NCBI GenBank assembly: GCA_003833135.1
Contig: QZLH01000131.1
Location: forward strand, 104,658 to 161,959
Source of the DNA: Oehlia diaphana
Lineage: Eukaryota > Glomeromycota > Glomeromycetes > Glomerales > Glomeraceae
DNA length: 57,302 nt
Direction of reading: 5' to 3'
The position numbers and the translations under genes are program-made. Of this stretch, positions 21,111 through 31,131 are shown piece after piece; position 1 is the first letter of the stretch; each line of letters opens with the position of its first letter. The notes beneath the pieces are model-generated. The model made no database searches. It was not told the DNA's origin and saw nothing but the letters and a program-made list of their open reading frames with translations.

Positions 21111-21730
21111 ACTGATTTCGGCAAGTCGGAATTCTTAGTGATCGCCATCCGATACCGCTGTGCTTGTGTAACAGAAGAAAATCGAAAGAAATAAATACGC
21201 AAACTTCCACCTCTTTCTTTTTCCCCTGAACAAACGCGAGAGGAATGTGAAAATGCTTTGTTGGGGCACAGGGCCTATCACATAAGTTAATATTAACGTC
21301 AAAAGCATATGTTATGAAAGGCCGAGGACTTCGCAATTTCCAAGATCGCCAGGCGTAAAACCACTTTGAGTCTTGCGAGGAAGAACGCTAAACTAAAACG
21401 AATCAAAATTCTGTACACATGTGCTTTCAAAGGCTTCTTAGTATCATACGACAATGTTAATCGCCTTCAGCCCTCGGGTTTTTATTCCGTGAGCCCCCAG
21501 AAACAAGATAGAAATCGTGAAGGAACTGGTGGAAGTTCGGTTATCTTCTCGCGAAAAATTAAGGTGTGTACATGTCGGAAGTTACATACGGTGATTTCAT
21601 AAATTCTCGCCACCTTGAATTTAGGAAAGCAAGATGGCTGATATTAATCTCGCGTGTACTATCATTCCCATCGATGGCTTTATTGAATTTCCACGCAAAC
21701 AATTACAATCTCCAATGGAGAAATGGTTGT

Positions 21731-21812
21731 TCCAATCCGTTAAACCGCTATCCGTCGGATTACGGATATCCGCCAAAAAATTCAGATTTTTCGGATAACG
21801 GATTGGATTTCT
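21731..21812. repeat. nested inverted repeats of ATCCG/CGGAT
   Basis: CAATCCGTTA pairs with TAACGGATTG, and inside it TATCCGT pairs with ACGGATA, with further TTTCGGATAA copies. Looks like a hairpin-forming transposon end or a clustered binding site. The surrounding 21110-21930 holds no gene I can support. Confidence 0.45.
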
Positions 21813-21936
21813 CGGATAATTGAATAATGGACGTTATACTCGATAAAATGTCACGTGCAATGAGCACGCTGCAATGTCTGTGCGACATAAACTATTTTTC
21901 TCCGAACATAACACATTTTTTATCCGAGCCAAACTA

Positions 21937-22971
21937 CCGCTATGTCTGAAACAAATACACTCTCTACTTCTACCGCCACTACTACTCGTTCACGTTAGCG
22001 GACGAAATCAAAAAAATATAAAACGAAGGAGCTTATCGACTTCTCGCGTAAGGAGGAGGAACTCAGCGAGAAGGTTTTAAGAGGTTAATGGCCGTGACTT
22101 TCTCAAGACGAGCAAAGATTTTTGCAGTGTTGACTTAGTTTTGGGACCGCCAAGGAATGTAAGGAGAAAAGGTTGCGCTCGTTCTCCTCGTACAAGACCC
22201 AGAAAGACTTGAGAGAGGTGCAAGCGAAGTATGAAATCGAAGATGGACGAATAACAGACATCGCAATTTGTCCCAAGTAAGTTTCCCTCCACTTGTTATC
22301 TTGATAATATGTTTTACTAACGTGGTTGCTCTCTCTCTCGTGAAGAAACCACCCCATCAATGATAACGACGAAGTTTTGCAGCACTGTATTAAGAAATAA
22401 GACTCAGGCTAGGTAATATGGGGACAGTCGTTGAGTAACGAAGCTATCCACTGTGAATATTTCGTCTATCCTCCTATCCTCCACGCGTGTGTCCATATTG
22501 TCAAAAATCTCACTGGTCAACTTGAAGTGTTGGGGAGGAAATGCGACGTGTGGATTACGCAATCAAGGCGCTCGAGGAACTAATTTGCATCCCGGAGGGG
22601 AAGCAACATCAAATTGCCATTGGGTTTGCACAGGTTAATAAGCCTATTTTATTCCAGAGACTAGGAAGGTCCGTTCCACTAATTTTTTCGTTAACAGTAT
22701 GTTGTGCAATGTGAGAGGCCTACCAAACCAACAAGAAAACAAAAGGCGGATACTGCATTCAGAGAGGATTACGACTATCTTTATGGAATCATCACCACGG
22801 CCACGGAATGGTACTTCCTCCTCTACACCACGGAAGGAATTTCATGTACGAGTGAAACCGAATGCCACGTTAGCCTATCGCTAAAGAAGAAACGAAGCCG
22901 AATTACGAAAAAACGTGAAGCGGGTGATGGAGGTTATTGTTGGTTTATTGAAGGACAGGGTGGATGTTGAG
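21937..22971 (+). pseudogene. decayed multi-exon family gene (SAM-like N-terminus suspected)
   Basis: Opens with MSETNTLSTSTATTTRSR then a stop. It continues in shifting frames: KKYKTKELIDFSRKEEELSE, then AKECKEKRLRSFSSYKTQKD with LREVQAKYEIEDG. After an intron-like gap comes DYAIKALEELICIPEGKQHQ with IAIGFAQ, a GT..AG intron (about 22634-22697), then YVVQCERPTKPTRKQKADTA with FREDYDYLYGIITTATEWYF and LLYTTEGISCTSE. I associate this arrangement with a large Rhizophagus family whose N-terminus resembles a SAM domain. Stops and frameshifts are spread throughout. Confidence 0.45.
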
Positions 22972-23191
22972 AAGTAGTTGAGAAGTAGCCGGATTGAAAA
23001 AACAACGGTCCAGGGGTATTCCGAAAAGGAATACTCGTGTATATTAGCATAGATGTATATTTATTTTTGCATGTATTGTCCCCAATATGTATTCATTTTA
23101 CTTCGCACTCCGCTTATGTATTAATAAAGCTTCTTTACATTTGCCACTTAACATTGAATATTTCCTGGCGCAAATAAAAAAAATAACAATC

Positions 23192-24160
23192 ATGTCATCC
23201 GAGCTTGAAGTTTGGAGACAGCATATCTCTGAGCTGGAGTCCGAGCTTAAGACTAAAAAAAAATGAAGAACTTGAAGCTTGGAGGCAACGCGCTACTCTG
23301 AACTAGAAAAGATTGACTAGCTTAAGGCTCGAAGTGCTAATCTCGAGGTCGAGAATTTCGATTTGAAAACAAGGTTGCGAAGCTCATGCAAGAACACAAG
23401 TTTACAATCGAGGGTCTAAAACGTAAAGATACAGAGCTTGAGAGTAGACTCGCGAAAGTGGAACAGGGTTCTCCGATAGTGAATGAGCAGCCACAGAAGA
23501 TTAAGGAAGCGTCAGATGAATAGTAGAGCAAGCGCAGGCCCAAGACATGCGAAGCTTCTGAAAGGCAAAAGAAAAACATTAGTGGTGAGAAGCAGAGTAA
23601 GCGGGAAAAGAAACAAATGCCTGAATCGGCCAAGCAGGGCTTGATTCGAGAAATGATTTCATCCAAGGAAGAAAATCATGTGACTGAAATTTCAGCGACC
23701 TTGGGTCGCCCAAATAATGAGACTTCGATAACAATCTATTCCAGTGAGAAATGGAAATATTATGAGTTATATAAAATCGCGTGCGATGCGGAAGAAAAGG
23801 CAATTGAAGCTAATAGAGAAGAAACATTGCGTTGGTGTTTCTATGCTAGAGAATTCAAGAGCATGTATAAAGATATTATGGCCAGCAATAAAGTTGGGGA
23901 AAGGTCAGGTATATGATTTCATCTCATCGACACCAAGCGCAAAACTTTATGTAAGCAGACACAGAGAGCCTTAAGAATTGACAATTTATTCGAAAAAATA
24001 TGAATGGACAAAATTCAATACATTAAAACATATAGTGGGGATGCTATTTCAAAATTTACTAGTTCTCAGATTCATACGATTATGGATCACTTCACCGTAA
24101 AGCCCAATTTGGTGATCCCGAAGAGCAAAACGAGGATAATTCTTTCAATTTAGATACCAA
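23192..24160 (+). pseudogene. decayed coiled-coil family gene
   Basis: ATG at 23192 starts SSELEVWRQHISELESELKT, a heptad-rich Glu/Leu/Lys coiled coil that continues through frameshifts (RSANLEVENFDLKTR, HKFTIEGLKRKDTELESRL). An intact stretch (23617-23916) reads ITIYSSEKWKYYELYKIACD then AEEKAIEANREETLRW. A C-terminal part reads MDKIQYIKTYSGDAISKFTS then SQIHTIMDHFTVKPNLVIP (about 24003-24120). In-frame TAG codons near 23521 and an early TGA show it is broken. No function assigned. Confidence 0.45.
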
Positions 24161-24959
24161 CCAGATGGGGTAAGCGTATCAACCGCACCTATTCCTTGAA
24201 CTCATGTCTTTAATTTGGATGAGCTTCCCTAGCGGGAATCACAAGGAGGATTCCTGGGGTGGAAGGACCCTCCGAAGGTAGAAGATTTGGCTCGATCAGA
24301 AGGTATCTCGGTACTATCATAGTCTGGGCACAGCTCATATGAAAGGCGCAGTACGATATCATCGAAAATAGGGGCTGTGCAATGTAAGATTGGATTTCGC
24401 ATTTTTTACTCCGCGATTGTTCCATCATCTAAAAACAAACTATTATCCGTAAAGATTTGGGGAATGTGTAAGCTTATCGACACCGCCAGGTGATTTGCAA
24501 GGGGGATTAACACAATGAATCGCCACATTATGTCTCGCACATAATTTTGTACGTGTAGACGTTTCACGTCCAGAACCAATACCTCACTTGCTCCTGCGGA
24601 ATTTCAAGCAATATATTAACGTGCATTTTTACTACTCCATATTTCGCCCGTTTACATTCCAGTTCGTCCTAGTTCATTTAACGTCTTAAAATATACTTCG
24701 AACCAATTTTAGTAACAAAACTTCGGGTCAACAAGCGGGAAACACTTGGATTTTCAAATTCTACGTCGGCAGGCTGGAATACAAATATGAAACTAGTGTA
24801 GCCGAATATCGCTTGGATTTTCAAAATTCGATCTCTAGCAAGATAACGATAAAATGGTAATTCTCCGGACTGTTCATTTCGGAATTCACGAAGTCACATG
24901 ACTCCGACGTCTTACGAGTATATCCCGGGAATATTCTGGGATGTAACCGGTTAAAACGA
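24161..24959. other. higher-GC spacer without recognised gene
   Basis: No coding frame I trust. Base composition still matches the preceding relic block rather than the AT-rich flanks. Confidence 0.35.
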
Positions 24960-25077
24960 TATTGAGTATGATATATACCTCCGATGTAGTTGAAAATCTA
25001 TACAGTATAATTTTTTATCTCTAGTTCTACATAGTATAATTTTTTTACAACATCGGAGGTATATATCATACTCAATA
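24960..25077. repeat. perfect 28-bp inverted repeat with 62-bp loop
   Basis: The 28 bases at 24960-24987 (beginning TATTGAGTATGATATATACC) are exactly complementary to 25050-25077. The loop contains a short direct repeat (AGTATAATTTTTT twice). Could be a small fold-back transposon or a transcribed hairpin. Confidence 0.85.
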
Positions 25078-25553
25078 ACTATATTATCGGATGTAATGAA
25101 ACGGAGTATTCTCACATGACTGACTGCGGTAGATGTCCTTCCAGTCATCCTTCGGCCTTCCTTTGCAACAAATAGGGTAGGAAAGCAGCCAATTCACTTC
25201 CCAAACCCATGTAAGCAATTACAGGCAGGGAGCCGCAGCAATCACGTGATAGGCACTGATATTCTAAAACTGAAATATGACTATTAATAACAAATAGTCT
25301 TTATTTTTCAGTAGTCATCTGTATCTACTTATACTATACTGCCCTAGTTATTGTGAAACTTATTTAGTACATAAGGATGTTAAAAAGGCTCCTATCAGGA
25401 TCTAAACATTGGAGTATACAAATTTGGTTTAAAATATAATCTGCGCTTCTTAAGGCGTTTTTAAATGTATTGGAAAAGGGGATAACATTATGTAATGACT
25501 ATCATATTATATAACACAACGTCAGATAATCACGCGATTTTATACAGTCTTTC

Positions 25554-25659
25554 GATATAAATTCGTAGTCTAAACGTTACGGATACACAGGTATAAATTG
25601 TAGTTTAAACTTTACGGGTACACAGATATAAATACGTAAACATTACTGTCACACAGGAA
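25554..25659. repeat. three degenerate tandem copies of about 35 bp upstream of A6
   Basis: Units share ATATAAAT.CGTAGT.TAAAC.TTACGG.TACACAGG. They lie 320-430 bp before the A6 ATG. Similar phrases occur at 6196 and 6250. Confidence 0.55.
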
Positions 25660-25979
25660 AACAATATTATATAAGAACTTGATCAAGGGGTAATATATAT
25701 TCAGATATTCGGAGGCAGTAGTACAATATATTCGGCTATTTTATGCGGGGTTTAATGAATTACTATAAAAGGTCCACTCAACTAAATAGTAAAACTATTA
25801 TTGCAATTTTATCTGATATTTCCCGATATGGGAATGTAAAGAAACTCAATATGACTTGGTATCAACAAAAATAGTAATCGCAACAAAATTTAGATCATCG
25901 ACTTACAAAGGATATTCGTGCTATTAATTTGTTATAAATAAAGGAAGCTCATGAGCATGGACTTTATTAACAGCATAAG

Positions 25980-26417
25980 ATGGCAGAACATATACAAGTT
26001 CTCTTGCATACAAAAGACCCATCAAACAGAATGTACATCCTCGCACTTGCACTTACAACTCATACCTTCTTTAAAATTAAAGTATCGTCTCCCGAAGAAA
26101 TCATAGAACGAAGCATCAAACGTAATTATAAAAGCCCTTTAAAAAATGCATATATGATTTTTATGACTGATTGTAGCGAGGCATTCAAAGATGCAAAATC
26201 AGAAAAGAAATTTCGTCAAAACTCTGAATGTTTTAAGGATTTTCCATCACTTTGGAAAATATCTCCACAAGAAGTTAAAGACGTATATGAACAAGTTCTT
26301 GCAAGCTATAGGAAATTAAAACCGATAAGCCAAAATTTTTTTGAATTTCATCCTCAAAATAATGCGAATGAATCACAGGAAAATACCGCAGATCAAGCAA
26401 CGAGAATTAATTGTTGA
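25980..26417 (+). CDS. A6: short family-A HMG-box-like protein, 145 aa
   Basis: The N-cap (HIQVLLHTKDPSNRMYILAL) and HMG-like core (NAYMIFMTDCSEAFKDAKSE ... SLWKISPQEVKDVYEQVL) are intact and closest to A3 and A5. The tail is only about 30 residues (NESQENTADQ) with no QPE repeat; no downstream repeat exon was found up to 26640. TATAAATAAAGG lies about 45 bp upstream of the ATG (about 25935). The gene sits about 11 kb from the cluster, on the far side of the relic block, so it was probably separated by insertion of that DNA or arose by duplication. Confidence 0.68.
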   Translation: MAEHIQVLLHTKDPSNRMYILALALTTHTFFKIKVSSPEEIIERSIKRNYKSPLKNAYMIFMTDCSEAFKDAKSEKKFRQNSECFKDFPSLWKISPQEVKDVYEQVLASYRKLKPISQNFFEFHPQNNANESQENTADQATRINC

Positions 26418-27697
26418 AAATACTGTTGGCAATTATGACATTATGACTGCCAACAAGAGAAAGATGGAACGAAATTTCGTCTACGGTTTACCGGCTGAAA
26501 AAATTAAAATTGGCTTTACTTGTAATGAATCTGTAAAAATCATAAATTCCACGGTACTGCGACATTTATTTCGTATGATAAATAAAACATATAATACTAT
26601 TTGTAAGTTATGTTAGTTAGGGTAGTTACGTTAGTTAAGTTAGTCAACGTTCGAATTCCCTATTCGTTACACCTTTCTTACAATCTCTTCTATTCGTATT
26701 TTCCTAAAATCTGAATTTCACATTTAACTCGAATACCCAAAATCTGAATAAACTAGTTAGTGACAAACATCCGACTATGTATAATTATGTATGTATAATA
26801 AATAAAATTTTCATGTCTAGAATTTAGATACCATGAGGTTGATCGTGTCCATTGTTAAATAATTTTTTTAGCATGAAAATCCACAAAAAGTGGTGCATGA
26901 TTATTTATTTATTTATTGACGTTTGTGACATTGGATCTTGGGTTACACATTGATTTAAAGATAAACGTTAAATTTTTTGTATTGAAACAGACAATGTGTT
27001 TTGTTGAAATTTGAACCACTGTAGTAATCTAAAAGCCGCTTGGTTTTCGCCTAATTTATAAAGGATGTCATTTAAAATAATATAAAAAATTTCATCGAAA
27101 TCTGCGAATCTGTATTACTGAAGTCACTTAACCGAAATGTCACAAGATTAAATTTCGTTTTGCCGAAATCACAAAATAGGACGGTAAAATAGACTCCGAT
27201 GAAATTGTAAGGTTTTGATAATGGAAACTGGTTAAGTCCGTCTCGTTATTTATTCAATTCAATTTTATTATTTATTAATACAATGTTTATTTAAATTATT
27301 AGTATCTATTTTTTTTTAAAAAAAAAATAAAAAAAATTGACTGTATAATAAAAACAAAAATTATTAAATCTATGGTAATAAAAGAATAAAATAATACTAT
27401 ATAACACTAAATAGGCGGTATTAAGGATTCTCGCGGATTTTTCTTACATAGTTTAAACTTATATGAATTCATGTAATAATGTAGACTTTTTGAAATTTTT
27501 AAATAAAAGAATTATAAATTATAAATCTAGAAATGAATGTACTTAGTGTGAGTATTTGAGGATGTGATCGAGATAGTGTGGATATTTTTTTTTTGGTTAG
27601 TAAAAAATCATTCTGGTGTAAGCGTGTGATAAATTTTTATAGTTAAAATCATGTGATAATAAGTCAATGACATCATTATTTCATCCTAAAGCACATC
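26418..27697. other. AT-rich intergenic downstream of A6
   Basis: A frame overlapping the A6 end (26341-26616) is probably chance. A short GTTAGT-like repeat lies at 26608-26645. No other gene seen. Confidence 0.4.
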
Positions 27698-28099
27698 TGA
27701 AATGTGTGTCAGGTTGACGGCGCAGTAATTTCAAAAAAATTAAAGATTTTCTTTTTTTCAAATTTACACATTAGATGTAATTTCATCTGTTTTACAAAAT
27801 TCACTTATAAATGGAAGGAGGTTTTGGAAGTAGTTTTTGACTTTAGTATATAACAACTGATTTTATCGTCTTTGCCGATCATTTCCAAAATTGGATTTGT
27901 CGAAAAAACAGTTATTGTTAAATAACTCAAAAATGGCCTTCTAAACCACCCGTATATACTCTAAGTAAATTTGCAGAACGGACGAAAATAAATCTAATGT
28001 AGTAATTTAAAGGTGTTATTTTAAATAAAAAAAATTGCAATTTAATTTTTTTGGAAAAAATCGCCGCGCCACACTGCGCTGTCAACCTGACACATTTCA
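27698..28099. mobile_element. MITE, about 402 bp
   Basis: The left end TGAAATGTGTGTCAGGTTGA and the reverse complement of the right end TGAAATGTGTCAGGTTGACA pair over about 27 bp (to GCGCAGT), differing by a GT insertion and one base. The interior is AT-rich and non-coding. No clear target duplication. Confidence 0.65.
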
Positions 28100-28438
28100 A
28101 AATAATGAAGATCATACGGGTAAATGAAAATCACGCCATTTTTTTTTGTACTACTTTTCGATTTTTGTATCAAGTTTTCTATGTAGTCGTTAGTCGTTAC
28201 TGACACTGTTTTCACTGTTAATAAAATAGAAATTATTAAATATTGTTCAGTAAAGTTAAAACTACTTGTATATTAACTTTTGAAGAAGCACGAATAATAG
28301 CTGAAATTTTTCAATCGATGTATATATTAGCATTAATAGTTTACAATAATCCGGTTTTTTCCGATTTTACAATTTTTACAGTACTATTTTAGACCTGCTG
28401 CACATGTTAGTTAAGATCCTTTTGCAGTTTTTGCAGTT

Positions 28439-28451
28439 ACGCGTAACGCGT
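28439..28451. promoter_or_regulatory. double MCB (ACGCGT) palindrome
   Basis: TTACGCGTAACGCGTAA contains two ACGCGT boxes (28439-28444 and 28446-28451) about 60 bp before the ATG of the next gene. ACGCGT is the MBF site used for G1/S transcription in fungi. Confidence 0.5.
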
Positions 28452-28510
28452 AAGTGATAAGGTTTTCGACTTTAACCTTCGAAAATTTTTTACACCTGAA
28501 AAAGTAAAGT

Positions 28511-29179
28511 ATGGACAGTAAAGAACGATATAGCCATAAAGAAGTATATGATACAACTACATCTAAAGATAATTTTCAGTTTTCTGAAACCGAAGAAACA
28601 CATCATTCTATAAATAATCCTGATTTAATAGTGGGTCGATATTTAATATATGACTCAAGAACTAGGCGTTGTTATGCTAGAAATAATTCGTCGATTGAAA
28701 TAACTACACCAAGAGACGGGAATCATATATCAAAAATGGTAGATGCTATTTTAGGATGCGCGTCTCCGAATTCAGTGAAAGAAGTTATTGGTCGTTCATT
28801 ATTATCGCGACCACGCATTCCATCACCTGAACCTTCACTTATACCACCACCTCCGCCCTATCCGCCATCAGTCGTGTCCGTGTTTCCACCCAATTCTCCA
28901 CCACCATATCTACTGGAGTCACCCTTAACACCAAAAGAGCCACGGCAAGCGATGCAAGCTACACCAATCAGTACACCACGACAGCGGAATCAAAATATAT
29001 TAACAGATAATAATAGTCCACCATATTCTCCGTTTCCAGATTCATATTTTGCTCAGTTTGATGTACTTAGTCCACCGGTTTCCATTTCACCAATATCAAA
29101 TTCTTATTATTCGGATGACTCAGAACTTCTTTATGCCTCCGCTTATAACTCACCGACAACGCCAAGAAAAAATAAGTGA
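28511..29179 (+). CDS. proline-rich protein with many S/T-P sites, 222 aa
   Basis: Not recognised as a known family. Residues 1-35 are charged and Thr/Ser-rich. Residues about 38-95 are the only segment that could fold (VGRYLIYDSRTRRCYARNN, then HISKMVDAILG). From about 98 on it is a disordered Pro-rich tail (PPPPPYPPSVV, FPPNSPPPYL) ending NSPTTPRKNK. I see many SP/TP dipeptides, including TPRK and TPRQR, which fit the CDK consensus [S/T]-P-x-[K/R]. With the double ACGCGT box upstream, a cell-cycle-regulated CDK substrate is an inference. AATAAA follows at 29225. Confidence 0.65.
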   Translation: MDSKERYSHKEVYDTTTSKDNFQFSETEETHHSINNPDLIVGRYLIYDSRTRRCYARNNSSIEITTPRDGNHISKMVDAILGCASPNSVKEVIGRSLLSRPRIPSPEPSLIPPPPPYPPSVVSVFPPNSPPPYLLESPLTPKEPRQAMQATPISTPRQRNQNILTDNNSPPYSPFPDSYFAQFDVLSPPVSISPISNSYYSDDSELLYASAYNSPTTPRKNK

Positions 29180-29301
29180 TCCACTTGTAACACTCACTTA
29201 ATACAACTAGAACGCGTCAAAGAATAAACTTTATTACAATAAAATTTAAATGTTGAGAGAAAATGTTTTTATCTTATCAACTGAAAAACTAATTATTAAA
29301 T

Positions 29302-30517
29302 TTATGTAATAGTTATTATATTTAATTCGGGATGTTCTTTCCAAAATTTATTTTGAATTATATCTACATGCAATATCGTGACAATTTTCTTCTTTCTAAT
29401 AACTTCAACGCCTTTTTGGTTAAGAGTCTTAAAATCAATCTACATATAAAAGTTTAGTAATAAGTACAATAACGTAAATTGGAATTAATAGAATTAATCA
29501 CGATTTTATTACCTCTTGTTTAACTAGTACAGAGCCTTTCCGATACATTTCCGATATATTGTTATAATTTATATTAAACAATGAATGAAGCAATTCATTT
29601 TTATCGGAAGATAATGTGCCCTAAATTTTATTCAATAAATAAGTATTGTAACTTAAAAATATAAAATGTTTCAAAATCACATTACTCTCAATATGTTCTC
29701 GGCTTCAGTTTCTGTTTTTCCAGAATGAACTAGTGCCCAAAAACAAGTATTATACAAATTATTTATATGACCTAATATAAAGAAATATGTAAGCAAATTG
29801 ATTCATAACACAACTATAAGTTTTATGAAAATGTTTACAATCTGCCTGCCGCCAACTCAAATAATCTCTTAAATTATTATCGGATGGATACTGAACTATA
29901 CGACCATCAAATGATGGAGGATACTGTAATTCTTTATCAGCAAAATATGATTTCCAGAGAAATACGTAGTTGGATGTGAATAAACTAACTATTGTAGATA
30001 AAATCTTCCTATTTAAATTAGGAAATAAAATACGCGTAAAGCTTTTTTTAATTCAAGTTAAAGAAACTTAAATAACTAAAGTAAATAAAATATGACTTAC
30101 GCTTCTCGCCGACAATACAGATTACATTCTTTTTTTAATACGAAACTTTTAAATAAATAAATATATGATTAGGTTACGTATAGAATTATGTCACTTCGAC
30201 TCTTTCACATTTACTACCTATATTCATCACTTTGCCCATAAGCGAGAATGATGTCGTATATTTCAGTCATTACAGTTTCAGCACATTTATTCATAAGATC
30301 TAAAGCGCGTCGATCATTTGGTTTCTCAAATTGATGACGTTCCGAAAATCTAGTTCCATTAAGATAAAATTTATATTTCCAAAAACAAAATACATAATAA
30401 TTTCGGGACATACTTATGAAAACCACGTCCATCTATACGGATGACAAGCCAAGTATTAGGAATTAAAGAATCATCCCTTTCAAATTGTTTGACGTATTCA
30501 TATTTAGATTTTGCCAT
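29302..30517 (-). CDS. THG1: tRNA(His) guanylyltransferase
   Basis: Adds the extra G at position -1 of tRNA-His, the identity element for histidyl-tRNA synthetase. About seven exons read [16 protein letters not shown] then [12 protein letters not shown] (metal-binding Asp), [27 protein letters not shown] (second metal Asp/Glu), [45 protein letters not shown] and a C-terminal FWKEHPEL. Total about 258 residues, the normal fungal length. Approximate exons: 30517-30414, 30349-30218, 30146-30102, 30009-29839, 29771-29686, 29620-29513, 29439-29302; the junction between exons 3 and 4 is uncertain by a base. A 5'-UTR intron is possible (donor AAG|GTAAGTGAG near 30775, acceptor TTTGTAG near 30544). 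Confidence 0.9.
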
Positions 30518-30812
30518 AGCTAAATACCAGCTAAGATGCCTACAAATTTTAAAATAGTAAGACACTCTTTGTCATAATAATAGTAATTAATTATAATTAA
30601 AAAGTAAAAGGCGATATTCAGATTCGCCTTTTTATCGTCTTCGGCCACAAACTAACTCGGTTGTCTTTAACGACAATACAGTTCAAGAATAAATATTTGC
30701 AGTTTTGGTCTCTATTGCGATTACCAAAGATTTCATCACTATATCACCTTAGAATAGGAAAAAGTAATACTCACTTACCTTCGATTTCCTGAGAAAAAAA
30801 AACAGAATAAAC

Positions 30813-31029
30813 AGTTACAGCAAAATTCAAAATATGCAAAACACTCAGCAATTTTGCTGCCGGGAACTTGGCGGGTTCGCGGGTTGGCGCCAAATCAAAA
30901 ATAAATAAAACACGTGACAGTCATGAACGTGGTATATACTTAATATACCGAATAATTATACCGCCAACCCGCGAACCCGGCAAGTTCCCGGCAACAAAAT
31001 TGCTGCATATTTTGAATTTTGCTGTAAAC
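30813..31029. mobile_element. GC-rich hairpin MITE between THG1 and MDM10
   Basis: Arms of about 70 bp: the left runs GTTACAGCAAAATTCAAAAT ... GCCGGGAACTTGGCGGG ... GCGGGTTGGCG (to about 30892), and the right (30961-31029) is its reverse complement with few mismatches. The left arm has a 9-bp insertion (AAACACTCA). It is strikingly GC-rich against the AT background and fills much of the shared upstream region of two divergent housekeeping genes. Confidence 0.75.
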
Positions 31030-31131
31030 ACCCGAATTATATAAATACGATGACGTCATCTTCAATACAAATATAAATGTTGATTATCGGAAATTAAACT
31101 TTTGATTTAAATTATATTTCAAAAGCGGCAA

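Noticed and set aside
26608..26660. TTAGTTAGGGTAGTTACGTTAG: telomere-like repeat or a tRNA T-loop (GTTCGAATTCC)
   Set aside because: Units are irregular, not TTAGGG arrays, and no acceptor or anticodon stem can be formed for a tRNA.
30590..30640. CGCCTTTTACT on the minus strand, resembling the U5 snRNA loop
   Set aside because: The flanking stem that should pair around the loop is missing, and no Sm site or 3' hairpin follows.
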